This document shows, one piece after another, positions 15,084 through 23,583 of a stretch of DNA of 37,021 bases. The DNA is taken from positions 1 to 37,021 of the forward strand of contig JAFZXF010000057.1 in assembly GCA_017616915.1 (NCBI GenBank), written 5' to 3'. The position numbers and the translations under genes were made by a program. This stretch comes from Bacteroidaceae bacterium (GTDB taxonomy: Bacteria; Bacteroidota; Bacteroidia; Bacteroidales; Bacteroidaceae). Each line of letters opens with the position of its first letter. Position 1 is the first letter of the stretch. The notes beneath the pieces were generated by a model. It made no database searches. It worked only from the letters and a program-made list of their open reading frames with translations, and had not been told where the DNA came from.

Positions 15084-15785
15084 TCAAGAATTCGAGAGAT
15101 TAAGTTCTACACTTTCCAGCCATTGTGGGAAGGTGTCGAGTTGCAGGCATTGGTCTGCGGTGAAGTGCCCCACTCGGGTGCGACGCAGCGAGGTGAGGTA
15201 CGCTCCGCTGTGGAGCGCAGTGCCGATGTCGCGAGCGAGGGCTCTGATATAAGTGCCTTTGCTGCATTCTATACGCAGGGTGATGTGTGGCATATTGTAG
15301 TCGAGCAGTTGGATTTGCTCTATGGTGAGAGTCTTGGGTTTGAGGTTCACTTCCTTTCCGCGGCGTGCCAAGTGGTAGGCTCGTGTGCCGCCAATTTTGC
15401 AGGCAGAATATACGGGCGGTTCTTGCAGGATGGTGCCTACAAAGGTGGAGAGAACCTCTTCTACGTTTTGTCGGGTGATATGGTCGGTGGGATATGTGGC
15501 GTCTTCGGGATGTTCCATGTCGAAGCTGGCTGTGGTAGCTCCGAGCTTAAGGGTGGCGATATATTCTTTAGAGTGGTTTTGTAGTTCCTCAATGCGCTTG
15601 GTGGCGCGTCCGGTGCAGAGCAGCAGTACTCCGGTAGCGAGAGGGTCGAGTGTGCCGGCGTGTCCTACCTTAACTTTTTGGCCGAGCTTCTGGGAGAGCA
15701 GCCACCTCACGCGGGCCACCAGCCCGAAAGAGGTCCATTCGTAGGGTTTGTCGAAAGGCAGGATTTCTCCGGCAATGAAGTCCAT
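15084..15785 (-). CDS. truB: tRNA pseudouridine(55) synthase TruB
   Basis: Isomerises uridine 55 in the T-psi-C loop of tRNA. The 233 residues carry the TruB signature with the catalytic Asp47 in VGHAGTLDPLATGVL (40-53), then GRATKRIEE. PPVYSACKIGGTRAYHLARRG is the conserved KxxGxRAY region, and SKGTYIRALARDIG is the third family motif. The N-terminal segment MDFIAGEILPFDKPYEWTS includes the usual DKPxGxTS, here DKPYEWTS. The size is at the short end because the C-terminal PUA extension of the E. coli enzyme is absent, which is usual in Bacteroidetes. The ATG follows the uppP stop by 4 bp, so it is operonic. Confidence 0.97.
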   Translation of the reverse strand: MDFIAGEILPFDKPYEWTSFGLVARVRWLLSQKLGQKVKVGHAGTLDPLATGVLLLCTGRATKRIEELQNHSKEYIATLKLGATTASFDMEHPEDATYPTDHITRQNVEEVLSTFVGTILQEPPVYSACKIGGTRAYHLARRGKEVNLKPKTLTIEQIQLLDYNMPHITLRIECSKGTYIRALARDIGTALHSGAYLTSLRRTRVGHFTADQCLQLDTFPQWLESVELNLSNS

Positions 15786-15789
15786 GAGT

Positions 15790-16614
15790 TTACAGGGCGT
15801 TGATTATCAGCACTGCCAAACCTACTACCGCACAATAGAGAGCGAAGTAGATAAGCTTGCATTTCTTAACCAGAGCAATCATCCATGTGCAGGCAAGGCA
15901 GCCTGACACGAATGCGGCAATAAAGCCCACGATAAGCGATAGAGCCGGTACGGAAGCAGCGGTGCTGTGGGTAGCGAGGTACTCTGCACTAGGTGCGACG
16001 AGGTGCTTGAAGTCAATAATGGCTTCGCCCAGTATAGGAGGAATTACCATAAGGAAGGAAAACTGGGCTAGAGTCTTGCGACTGTTGCCTAACAGCAGAC
16101 CTGTAGCGATGGTAGATCCGCTTCTGGAGAGTCCCGGCAATACGGCGGCTGCCTGAGCTACACCAATGACGAAGGCATGAGACGGAGAGATGCGCTCACG
16201 TTCGCTGGGCTTGTAATAGTGGGTCAGAGCAAGCAGGACAGCTGTCACCAGCAAGCAGAATCCGGTTACGAGCAGAACGTTGCCGGAGTAGAGAGTTTCT
16301 ATCTTGTCCTTAAACAGTAGTCCCACAATAGCTACAGGAATCATAGAGATGATGATGTTGAGCACATAGCGGGTTTCGCTGTTGAACTTGAACTTAAACA
16401 GTCCTGCAAAAATCCATACTACTTCCTTCCAGAGCACTACCAGAGTGGAGAGCACTGTGGCGATGTGAACCACAATGTCGAAAGTGAGGCCGCCGGCCTC
16501 GGCAGCAGGACCTAGCAGCGCCTTGCCTATCTCAAGGTGACCGCTACTGCTGACGGGCAGATACTCTGTCAAGCCTTGAACGAAGCCAAGTATGAGTGCT
16601 TGTATTGCATCCAT
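15790..16614 (-). CDS. uppP: Undecaprenyl-diphosphate phosphatase UppP
   Basis: Recycles the lipid carrier for peptidoglycan and O-antigen by removing a phosphate from undecaprenyl pyrophosphate, and gives bacitracin tolerance (BacA family). It is an integral membrane protein of 274 residues with about eight spans. The active-site motifs are Gln13xxxGlu17 in [20 protein letters not shown] and [11 protein letters not shown] (160-170) with Arg164. The length is normal. It lies between DUF3098 and truB, 4 bp before truB, in the division/envelope part of the operon. Confidence 0.97.
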   Translation of the reverse strand: MDAIQALILGFVQGLTEYLPVSSSGHLEIGKALLGPAAEAGGLTFDIVVHIATVLSTLVVLWKEVVWIFAGLFKFKFNSETRYVLNIIISMIPVAIVGLLFKDKIETLYSGNVLLVTGFCLLVTAVLLALTHYYKPSERERISPSHAFVIGVAQAAAVLPGLSRSGSTIATGLLLGNSRKTLAQFSFLMVIPPILGEAIIDFKHLVAPSAEYLATHSTAASVPALSLIVGFIAAFVSGCLACTWMIALVKKCKLIYFALYCAVVGLAVLIINAL

Positions 16615-16627
16615 AAGTTATGTGTTT

Positions 16628-16954
16628 CTATCTCTTCTGTTTCTTATGGTATAGAATGGCGAAAATGACGAATACGAAGCCTGCCAAAGCGATGAGGGGA
16701 GCAACAGTGGTGCGCCTTACGCTGAAGATGTCGGGTTCGAAAGCCTTGGTGGAAGAGGAACTTCCAGTCATGAGAAGGAATCCTATTACCACTGCCACTA
16801 CTCCTATGAGGAGCAATATATAGTTGATTTTTTTGAACGCCATAGCCTTTGAGCCGTCCAAAACGTCGAACTCAAAGTCTTTCTCTGTGGGCTGTTCAAC
16901 GTTTGTGGGAGCATTGGCTGCTGGCTTGTTGGAGAAGGTTGCTTTCTTTGCCAT
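16628..16954 (-). CDS. DUF3098 small membrane protein
   Basis: The start is set at 16954 (MAKKATFSNK, 108 residues); the upstream extension MFSRTFKHYY is from non-family sequence. The N-terminal 45 residues are soluble and acidic in part. Two membrane spans follow: YILLLIGVVAVVIGFLLM (about 50-68) and APLIALAGFVFVIFAIL (about 84-100). It ends in a basic HKKQKR tail. The pattern fits DUF3098, whose function is unknown. In Bacteroidetes this family sits between ftsX and uppP, as here, so a link to cell division or the undecaprenyl cycle is a context inference only. It starts 51 bp after ftsX and ends 13 bp before uppP. Confidence 0.85.
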   Translation of the reverse strand: MAKKATFSNKPAANAPTNVEQPTEKDFEFDVLDGSKAMAFKKINYILLLIGVVAVVIGFLLMTGSSSSTKAFEPDIFSVRRTTVAPLIALAGFVFVIFAILYHKKQKR

Positions 16955-17005
16955 ATAATAATGTTTAAAAGTTCGGGAAAACAAAAGTTATTAAGATCAG
17001 GGGCT

Positions 17006-17875
17006 TTATCTTTTGTATATTTTTTCGCGGCTCATCTTGAGGTAGCGGCTTACTGATACGTAAGCGCTAAGCCAAGTGATGAGTATGCCACAGAAAATAA
17101 CGGTACCCGCAGTGAGTGCTGCTATCTGCCAGGTAATGAGTGCCTGCATTTCAGGGTCGTATTTTACCAGATAGTAGACGCCCAGCGCAAGCAGAGAGCA
17201 GGCTATCAATGCGCTGACGATGCCTATGGTGACAGCTTTGCGCAGGAACGGTCGACGTATGAAGGAATAGCTTGCGCCTACTAGTCTCATGGTTCTAATC
17301 ATCATGCGGCGTGCATAGATGCTGAGGCGGATGGTATTGTTGATGAGAACAAACGACACAAGGGTAAGCAGCAAGGCAACAATCAGCAACACTGTGCTGA
17401 TATGGCGAATGTTACGATTGAGGCTGTCCATCAGATTCTGCGGCGCTGTCACGTCAACGATGAGGGAATCGGCCTTGAGCGGCGGCAGTATTTTTTCCAG
17501 GGAGTCGCTGTTGGCGTACTCTGATTTGAGGCGTAGCTCAAAGGAAGCCGGCATAGGATTGTCGCCCAAAAACTCGGCCTGCTCGGTGCCTAACTCTTGA
17601 GCCATCTCTTTCTGTGCTTTTTCTTTTGATACATAGTTGAGCGAGCGGGTGCAGTTGAGCTTGCGCAGTTGAGTTTGTATGTTGTAGGCTTGTTTTTGTG
17701 TTACATTCTCATCGAGCATCAGAGTTACGGTAAAGTTTTCTTTGAGACTATTTGAGAAGTTGTGGGCAAAACATACAAAGAATATCACGGTGCCCAGCAA
17801 TATTAGCATAAGGGTTGTGCTGATGCAGGCCGTGATAACGTTCATGCTTGTGCCCTCTGACTTTTTTGAGACCAT
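17006..17875 (-). CDS. ftsX: Cell-division protein FtsX (permease-like)
   Basis: FtsX is the membrane partner of the ATPase FtsE; together they regulate peptidoglycan hydrolases at the septum. The ATG at 17875 gives MVSKKSEGTS (289 residues); a TTG at 17896 would add MQKIRID. There is a first span at about residues 12-35, then the extracytoplasmic loop with TVTLMLDENVTQKQ and LRKLNCTRSLNYVSKEKAQ. Three more spans in the C-terminal FtsX domain begin IRHISTVLLIVALLLTLVS. Four spans in total is the family count. ftsE is not adjacent, so the partner must be elsewhere. It opens the operon running to folK, 60 bp beyond the end of miaB. Confidence 0.92.
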   Translation of the reverse strand: MVSKKSEGTSMNVITACISTTLMLILLGTVIFFVCFAHNFSNSLKENFTVTLMLDENVTQKQAYNIQTQLRKLNCTRSLNYVSKEKAQKEMAQELGTEQAEFLGDNPMPASFELRLKSEYANSDSLEKILPPLKADSLIVDVTAPQNLMDSLNRNIRHISTVLLIVALLLTLVSFVLINNTIRLSIYARRMMIRTMRLVGASYSFIRRPFLRKAVTIGIVSALIACSLLALGVYYLVKYDPEMQALITWQIAALTAGTVIFCGILITWLSAYVSVSRYLKMSREKIYKR

Positions 17876-17935
17876 ATCAATCCTAATTTTCTGCAAAAGT
17901 AATAAATATTGGACTAAAAAGCAAGGAAATCAAGG

Positions 17936-19270
17936 TTAAATAACTATTTTTCCGAGCAAAGTGGCGCTAGTGGAGTCGAAAATCTCTGCTTTTAGCACTT
18001 GGCCTATACGAAAATCCTCCCGGTCGAACACCACCACCTTGTTTTGACCCGTTCTTCCATACAATTGGTCTGCAGAACGCTTGCTGCGACCTTCTACCAA
18101 TACATCGAAGGTCTTGCCAACGTCAAGGGCATTCTGCATTCGGCTCTGTTCGTTTTGTAGGGCAATCATCTCGTTAAGGCGGCGTATCTTGGTTTCTTCG
18201 GGCACGTCGTCATTGAAATGGCGCGCAGCGTAGGTGCCTGGTCGCTGGCTGTATTTGAAGAGGAACGCCGAGTCAAACCTACATAGTTTCATCAGTTCCA
18301 GCGATAGCTGGTGGTCTTCTTCTGTCTCTGTGCAGTAGCCGCAGAACATGTCGGTGCTGAGACCGCAGTCGGGGATAATTCGGCGTATAGCCGCCACTCT
18401 GTCAAGATACCATTCGCGGGTATATTTCCTGTTCATCAGTTGCAGGATTCTGTTGCTACCACTTTGCACTGGCAGGTGGATATGATGGCAAATATTTGGC
18501 ATTTCTGCAATGACTCGCAGGGTATCGTCGCTCATATCCTTGGGATGTGAGGTAGTGAAGCGGATACGCATCTCTGGCACTGCCTCTGCCACAATCTTGA
18601 GCAGTTGCGGGAAGTCCACTTTCTTGTCTTTGTCGGAAGAGGAAGTACTGTTATAGCTATTTACATTTTGTCCCAGCAAGGTTACCTCGCGATAGTTCTT
18701 GTCGCGCAAATCTCTGACCTCGTTGAGAATGCTCTGTACGTCGCGACTTCGTTCTCTGCCTCGAGTGTAGGGAACGATGCAGTAGTGGCAGAAATTGTTG
18801 CAGCCTCGCGTAATGCTTACAAAACCGCTGATGCGGTTGCCGCCTATTCGTTGAGGAATGACATTGCCGTAGGTTTCCGTAAGTGAGAGTTGCACGTCAA
18901 TGGCTTTGCCTCCTGCCTCCGCCTGTGCCACGAGTGTGGGAAGTTGCAGATAGGAGTCGGGTCCTGCGACGATATCAACACCGCATTCGCGGATAAGATG
19001 TTCCTTTACTCGCTCTGCCATGCAACCAAGTACGCCTATCAGAAAATGGTTTCCGTTTTTGCGTCGGGCATTCAGAGCCTCCAGACGGTGTAGGATCTTT
19101 TGCTCTGCATTGTCCCTTACCGAGCAGGTATTGAGAAACACAGCATCGGCTTCGTCTTCCGACTCACATATGTCGTAGTCTGCAATCTTCATTATTGAAG
19201 CTACAGTCTCACTGTCGGCCACATTCATCTGACATCCGTAGGTCTCTATATACAGTTTCTTTTGTGCCAT
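17936..19270 (-). CDS. miaB: tRNA-2-methylthio-N6-dimethylallyladenosine synthase MiaB
   Basis: A radical-SAM methylthiotransferase that adds the 2-methylthio group to i6A37 of tRNA. The start is placed at 19270 (MAQKKLYIETYGCQMN, 444 residues); a longer frame to 19393 would run into the divergent hotdog gene. The UPF0004 domain has Cys13, NTCSVRDNAEQ and LGCMAERV for the auxiliary [4Fe-4S] cluster. The radical-SAM motif is GCNNFCHYC with YTRGRERSR. The TRAM domain lies at about 375-444, including GKTFDVLVEGRSK. GMQL-like and other family signatures are conserved. It precedes ftsX by 60 bp on the same strand and is divergent from the hotdog thioesterase across an 82-bp gap. Complete. Confidence 0.96.
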   Translation of the reverse strand: MAQKKLYIETYGCQMNVADSETVASIMKIADYDICESEDEADAVFLNTCSVRDNAEQKILHRLEALNARRKNGNHFLIGVLGCMAERVKEHLIRECGVDIVAGPDSYLQLPTLVAQAEAGGKAIDVQLSLTETYGNVIPQRIGGNRISGFVSITRGCNNFCHYCIVPYTRGRERSRDVQSILNEVRDLRDKNYREVTLLGQNVNSYNSTSSSDKDKKVDFPQLLKIVAEAVPEMRIRFTTSHPKDMSDDTLRVIAEMPNICHHIHLPVQSGSNRILQLMNRKYTREWYLDRVAAIRRIIPDCGLSTDMFCGYCTETEEDHQLSLELMKLCRFDSAFLFKYSQRPGTYAARHFNDDVPEETKIRRLNEMIALQNEQSRMQNALDVGKTFDVLVEGRSKRSADQLYGRTGQNKVVVFDREDFRIGQVLKAEIFDSTSATLLGKIVI

Positions 19271-19297
19271 TCTCACGATTTTTGGTCTTTTTCGCGG

Positions 19298-19305
19298 CAA
19301 AAGTA
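19298..19305 (-). promoter_or_regulatory. Putative -7 promoter box for miaB
   Basis: On the minus strand the sequence is TACTTTTG, ending 27 bp before the miaB ATG. It is identical to the box before rnr. No good -33 at the right distance was seen. Confidence 0.4.
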
Positions 19306-19352
19306 CATAAAAAGTTGTAACTTGCAGCCCGTTTTCAAATAAAAGTATCAAA

Positions 19353-19817
19353 ATGACCTCACAAATTACTGATTCTCCTCTCAATATTGACATGGAAGAG
19401 CTTAATCTGACTAGTCAAGGCAGCATGGTTGCCAATCTTGGCATACATTATACCTATGTTGGAACTGCTCTTGTGAAGGGCACTATGCCGGTGGATGAGC
19501 GTACGTGTCAACCGTTCGGAATTCTTCATGGTGGTGCTTCACTGGCGTTTGCTGAAACTCTTGCCGGTGTAGGTAGTATAGCTATATTGCAGGAGGAAGA
19601 AAAAGATGTCAATCCTGATGAGAGGTCGGCAGCTGTGGGGCAGCAGGTAAGCGGTAACCATATCAGTTCTGCAGAAGTAGGCGATACAGTGATAGGCGAA
19701 GCTACTTTGCTCCACAAAGGACGTAGCAGCCATGTGTGGCATGTGGATATCTTTTCGCAATCCACCGGCAAACTCGTTTCTACGGTGCAGGTTCTTTATT
19801 GCATATTGAAAAAATAG
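19353..19817 (+). CDS. Hotdog-fold thioesterase (PaaI/MenI-like)
   Basis: This 154-residue protein has the hotdog signature FGILHGGASLAFAETLAG, with His59-Gly-Gly and the putative catalytic Glu68 of the PaaI/YdiI type. Downstream, GQQVSGNHISSAEVGDTV and HVWHVDIF are typical of the DHNA-CoA thioesterases. Members cleave acyl-CoA: phenylacetyl-CoA derivatives, or 1,4-dihydroxy-2-naphthoyl-CoA in menaquinone synthesis. The motif is closest to MenI, but no men genes are nearby, so the substrate is open. The ATG at 19353 is used; a second in-frame ATG at 19392 is possible. The gene is divergent from miaB and precedes the lipoprotein pair by 76 bp. Confidence 0.87.
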   Translation: MTSQITDSPLNIDMEELNLTSQGSMVANLGIHYTYVGTALVKGTMPVDERTCQPFGILHGGASLAFAETLAGVGSIAILQEEEKDVNPDERSAAVGQQVSGNHISSAEVGDTVIGEATLLHKGRSSHVWHVDIFSQSTGKLVSTVQVLYCILKK

Positions 19818-19850
19818 TGGTATAGATTCCGTCAACTCAAAAAAAAACGC

Positions 19851-19858
19851 TAAATTTG
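19851..19858 (+). promoter_or_regulatory. Putative -7 box for the OmpA/TPR lipoprotein gene
   Basis: TAAATTTG fits TAnnTTTG and lies 35 bp before the ATG at 19894. The A-tract just upstream is compatible with a Bacteroidetes promoter. No clear -33. Confidence 0.4.
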
Positions 19859-19893
19859 CACGCTGAAATAAAAAACAAAAACACAATAAAATC

Positions 19894-21579
19894 ATGAAGT
19901 CACAAATTTCAAAGTTTAATGTAGTGCTGCTTGCAATTCTGTGTGCTATTGTCACAGCCTCATGCAGCAAGATGGGAGCACTTAGCTCCGACTATTTCAC
20001 CGTAGTTCCTAATCCGCTTGAAGCCACTGCAGGCAAGGTGCCTGCGACCATCAATGGTCTCTTCCCTGAGAAGTATATGAAGAAAAAGGCCATAGTGACT
20101 GTCACTCCTGTGCTGCGTTATGCGGAGGGCGAAACCGAGGGACAGAGTGCTACTTTTCAAGGCGAGAAAGTGCAGGGAAACAACCAGACTATTGCCTATC
20201 GTATGGGTGGTAACTATACCATGCGTACAAATTTCAACTATATCGAGCCGATGCGCAAGAGCGAGCTTTATCTTAAGTTTGACGCACGCGTAGGCAAGAA
20301 AACTTATAAGGTGCCCGATGTAAAAGTAGCCGATGGAGTAATGGCTACCTCTGAATTGGTGAAGCGCACAGTAGCCACCGCTACTACTGCCACCGCCGCT
20401 GACAATTTCCAGCGCATCGTTAAACAAAAGCAAGAGGCAAACATTCAGTTCCTCGTAAACCAGGCCATAATCCGCACCGGCGAACTGAAGAGTGTGTCAG
20501 TGCAGCAATTCCTATCCACCCTCAAAGCAATACAGGCTGATGCTGCCGGCAAGGCAATGGATGGAATAGAAGTGTCATCATATGCTTCGCCTGAAGGCTC
20601 TCTGCAGTTTAACACTACTCTCGCACAGAATCGTGGCAAGAATACTCAAGAGTATATTAACAAGGAGCTTAAGGACAAGGGCCTCGCCACTGATATAAAC
20701 ACCAAATACACCGCAGAGGATTGGGAGGGTTTCCAGCAGCTTGTCAGCAAGTCGAATATTCAGGACAAGGAGGTCATCTTGCGTGTTCTTTCCATGTATC
20801 AGGATCCAGAGGAACGCGAGACTCAGATTCGCAACATTTCCGCTGCTTACACTGACCTCACCAAAGAGATTCTTCCCCAGTTGCGTCGTTCGCGCATAAT
20901 GCTCAACTATAATCTGATTGGTCGTTCGGATCCAGAGATTCTTCAGCAGTATTCCGATGACCCTGCAAAGCTAAGCGTAGAGGAAATGCTCTACAGTGTT
21001 GGTCTTACTGACTCAAAGGATCGCCAGCAGTCAGTGTTGCAGAAGACAGCTGAAATATATCCTAATGACTGGCGTGCTTTCAACAATCTCGCAACACTTG
21101 CATATGAGAAAGGTGACTATGCGACCGCTCGTCAGTATGTAGCTAAGGCATTGAGCCTCAATCCCAATGCTCCCGAGGCTAATGTTAACAGTGGCCTGCT
21201 TTCGCTACTTGACGGTAATGCTTCTGCTGCACAGCAGGCATTAGCCAAGGGCTCTGAAGCTGCAGCATTAAGTGAAGCTCTCGGTAATCTCTATCTGATG
21301 CAGGGTAACTACGCACAGGCAGTCAAGAGTTTCGGCAAGACAGCGAGCAATTCTGCTGCTCTGGCTCAAATTTTGACAAAGGATTACCTTGCCGCTGCCA
21401 AGACTTTGGCAGGAGTTCAGCAGCCTGATGCCATGACCAGCTATCTGAAGGCTATTGTAGCAGCACGTTCCAATAACGCTACGGAGGCCGCTACTTGCCT
21501 ACGCCAGGCAGTAGCTTTGGATCCTGCTCTTGCAACCCTTGCCAAGAATGACATCGAGTTTGCCAAGATAAATCTATAA
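19894..21579 (+). CDS. Lipoprotein with OmpA-like and TPR domains
   Basis: The first 24 residues (MKSQISKFNVVLL...TASC) form a lipoprotein signal; the lipobox puts the lipid-carrying Cys at 24. A beta-rich N-terminal part (30-160) is not recognised. Around 200-320, IEVSSYASPEGS followed by NTTLAQNRGKNTQEYI matches the OmpA-family peptidoglycan-binding motif (YASPEG, N..L...R). From about 380 to 555 the repeats NDWRAFNNLATLAYEKGDYA, LNPNAPEANVNSGLLSLLDG and ALGNLYLMQGNYAQAVKSFG are tetratricopeptide units. Together this suggests an outer-membrane or periplasmic lipoprotein that anchors to peptidoglycan and holds protein partners. Exact family not named. It ends 1 bp before the next gene's TTG, which encodes another lipoprotein. 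Confidence 0.78.
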   Translation: MKSQISKFNVVLLAILCAIVTASCSKMGALSSDYFTVVPNPLEATAGKVPATINGLFPEKYMKKKAIVTVTPVLRYAEGETEGQSATFQGEKVQGNNQTIAYRMGGNYTMRTNFNYIEPMRKSELYLKFDARVGKKTYKVPDVKVADGVMATSELVKRTVATATTATAADNFQRIVKQKQEANIQFLVNQAIIRTGELKSVSVQQFLSTLKAIQADAAGKAMDGIEVSSYASPEGSLQFNTTLAQNRGKNTQEYINKELKDKGLATDINTKYTAEDWEGFQQLVSKSNIQDKEVILRVLSMYQDPEERETQIRNISAAYTDLTKEILPQLRRSRIMLNYNLIGRSDPEILQQYSDDPAKLSVEEMLYSVGLTDSKDRQQSVLQKTAEIYPNDWRAFNNLATLAYEKGDYATARQYVAKALSLNPNAPEANVNSGLLSLLDGNASAAQQALAKGSEAAALSEALGNLYLMQGNYAQAVKSFGKTASNSAALAQILTKDYLAAAKTLAGVQQPDAMTSYLKAIVAARSNNATEAATCLRQAVALDPALATLAKNDIEFAKINL

Positions 21580-21580
21580 G

Positions 21581-22525
21581 TTGTCAACTTGTCGAATAAA
21601 TAAAGGATTAAAAGTAATAATGGCCACAGTTTTGTGTGCCATTATTACTTCTTGTAGTTCTAATAAGAGCAGTTTTACTCTTAGCGGCAAGTTCAAGGGA
21701 CTCAATCAAGGCGAGTTTATCTGCTTCAGTAGTTCTTCCGAATGGGGAACTCTCGACACAGTCCGCATTGTTGATGGAAAGTTTAGCCTCACTCATCCAT
21801 TGGCGGACACCGTGATACTGACTTTGCAATATCCCAATTTTATGCAGACCCGTATCGTGGCTATTCCCGGTGAAGAAGTAGTGATTCGTGGCGATGCCGC
21901 TAATATGCGGGAGATAGAGATAACTCCTGAGCCGCCGGTTGCATGGGCAGCCCTCATAGCTTTGGAGGAGGAAATCCTCCGTAGTGAGCATACCAACTAT
22001 AACCGTATTGCCAAAAGTCTCGATGAAATCAGGAAAAAAGGCTACGAAAGCCCCCGTATCAGAGAATACGAGAATCTGATTCTCAATGCTCAATGGCAAA
22101 TAGTTAATGGCCAGTGTAGAGTAGGAAAAAGGCTTCCTGCGTTCAAAGCCGTCACTTTGCGTGGCGACACAATTACATCGCTCAAGGGTCAATGGGTTCT
22201 TGTAACTTTCTGGAGTACCATGGCTCCCGAGTACATATCTCCTCTCACGGAGACAAATCGCGTCATAAGGAAGAAACAAAAGAAATTGTCAATGGTCAAT
22301 ATTTGCCTTGATGCAGATACTATTGACTGTATGCGAGTTCTTCACAATGACACGATTGTCGGCTATAACGTTTGTGACCGCCGCAGTTTTGATTCCCCTT
22401 TAGTGCATGCTTTCGGTTTGCGTGCTCTGCCTTCAAACATTCTCGTTGATAATCGTGGTGTAATTCGTGAGCGCGACATTCCCATTGACAAACTGGAATC
22501 CTCTCTAACGAAGTACGGATTTTAG
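21581..22525 (+). CDS. Thioredoxin-fold lipoprotein (DUF4369/TlpA-like) lacking CxxC
   Basis: The frame from TTG at 21581 gives 314 residues whose N-terminus has charged residues (RINKGLK), a hydrophobic VIMATVLCAIIT and lipobox ITSC|SS, a proper lipoprotein signal. The only early ATG (21620) would leave MATVLCAII with no positive charge, so a non-ATG start is favoured. Residues about 30-130 (FTLSGKFKGLNQGEFICF) fit the DUF4369 beta domain. The C-terminal half is thioredoxin-like (GKRLPAFKAVTLRGD, KGQWVLVTFWSTMAPEY, ALPSNILVDNRGVI). The position of the CxxC pair is WSTMAPEY, so redox cysteines are missing and an oxidoreductase role is unlikely. The gap to the previous gene is 1 bp, so the two are probably translated together. 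Confidence 0.78.
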   Translation: MSTCRINKGLKVIMATVLCAIITSCSSNKSSFTLSGKFKGLNQGEFICFSSSSEWGTLDTVRIVDGKFSLTHPLADTVILTLQYPNFMQTRIVAIPGEEVVIRGDAANMREIEITPEPPVAWAALIALEEEILRSEHTNYNRIAKSLDEIRKKGYESPRIREYENLILNAQWQIVNGQCRVGKRLPAFKAVTLRGDTITSLKGQWVLVTFWSTMAPEYISPLTETNRVIRKKQKKLSMVNICLDADTIDCMRVLHNDTIVGYNVCDRRSFDSPLVHAFGLRALPSNILVDNRGVIRERDIPIDKLESSLTKYGF

Positions 22526-22584
22526 GAGGCTGTTACTTAAAACCGAAACTCGGCGCTGTTATTATTATATATAAGGAAGCCAGA

Positions 22585-23490
22585 TTAGTTTGCTTCTAAA
22601 AACCGCAGTTCTGCTTCAAGCATTTCCAAGTAGGGCATGGGACAATTGGCCGCACGAGCCATGCGTAGAGGACGAGTATAGAGATAGTCTATTTCCATAG
22701 GCCTGCCAAAGTCGTAGTCTAGCTTCATAGAGGGAGAATAAGGGGTCATATTCTCAGTGTTGTATATCATCTTGTCAGCGAAGGTCTCATCGATATTCTC
22801 TACTCCGCAGGCACGGGCTGCACGTATTACTTCAAGCATCTGTTCATAGATGAGTTGCTTGGTGTAGGGATTGGAGAGAAGTAAATCAGTGCGTGTATTA
22901 AGGACTACGGTCATGCCGTTGAAAGGCATATTCCAAACAGCTTTCTTCCAGCGGGCTTCGTGATACTCGACGGAGTGGGCATCAACGCCGGCAGCGCGAA
23001 AGTCGCTTACAACCTGCTCTACACGCTCCTGCTCGTGACAGGAATAATTGCCGATGTTGATATAGCCATAGCATTGGTGATTGACAATACCTGGCTCAGT
23101 TTTAGCGCTACAGATGAAAGCGAGACCAGCGGCAAGGTGGAGACTCGGCATTTGCTGCTGCAAGTCAGCCTCAAGGCCGAGACCGTTTTGGATGAGTACA
23201 ACTAGTGTGTCGGGCTTGAGTAGAGGTGCGAGCAGAGAGGGTATCAGGCCGTTATTAACAGACTTGAGGGCAACGAGCACTACATCGCACTGAGGCATGA
23301 GTGCAGGATCGTTATATACGTGCGGTTGTAAGAGATGAAAACTGCCGTCACATGAGCGAACCTGCAGTCCATGGCGGTGTACGTATTCGTAGTCGCTATG
23401 GAGGAGGAAATGTACCTCTTGCCCGCTGTGAGCGAGTTTGGCACCATAATAGCCGCCAACGGCACCTGTGCCGATTACTGCGTATACCAT
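22585..23490 (-). CDS. panE: 2-dehydropantoate 2-reductase (PanE/ApbA family)
   Basis: NADPH-dependent reduction of ketopantoate to pantoate on the way to coenzyme A. The 301 residues begin with the Rossmann motif VIGTGAVGGYYGAKLAHSG (5-23). Lys182/183 in RWKKAVWNMPFNGMTVV is at the family's active-site lysine, and PSMKLDYDFGRPMEID (253-268) matches the conserved substrate region. NGLGLE (102-107) is the loop after the cofactor strand. PanE homologs also reduce other 2-keto acids, so the role in pantothenate synthesis is likely, not proven. It is convergent with the thioredoxin-fold gene and lies 41 bp beyond the terminator that ends the FKBP group. Confidence 0.93.
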   Translation of the reverse strand: MVYAVIGTGAVGGYYGAKLAHSGQEVHFLLHSDYEYVHRHGLQVRSCDGSFHLLQPHVYNDPALMPQCDVVLVALKSVNNGLIPSLLAPLLKPDTLVVLIQNGLGLEADLQQQMPSLHLAAGLAFICSAKTEPGIVNHQCYGYINIGNYSCHEQERVEQVVSDFRAAGVDAHSVEYHEARWKKAVWNMPFNGMTVVLNTRTDLLLSNPYTKQLIYEQMLEVIRAARACGVENIDETFADKMIYNTENMTPYSPSMKLDYDFGRPMEIDYLYTRPLRMARAANCPMPYLEMLEAELRFLEAN

Positions 23491-23531
23491 AGGAAGATGT
23501 TTGACGTTTAGCTTGGCGAATAAATAGCGTA

Positions 23532-23576
23532 GAAAAAAGAAAAAAAATAATCGGGCTCTCAGCGAGGGCCCGATTA
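23532..23576 (-). terminator. Strong intrinsic terminator of the FKBP gene group
   Basis: TAATCGGGCTCTC (23548-23560) and GAGGGCCCGATTA (23564-23576) pair over 13 bp, with one wobble, around the 3-nt loop AGC. On the minus strand, the transcribed direction, a T-rich tract (TTTTTTTCTTTTTTCT) follows at 23547-23532. It lies 8 bp past the stop of the third FKBP gene. Confidence 0.9.
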
Positions 23577-23583
23577 AAAGTTT

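Noticed and set aside
15072..15100. tRNA-like GGTTCAAGAATTC near the queA start
   Set aside because: It is only a short T-loop-like string in the truB end/queA leader; no stems of a cloverleaf fit around it.
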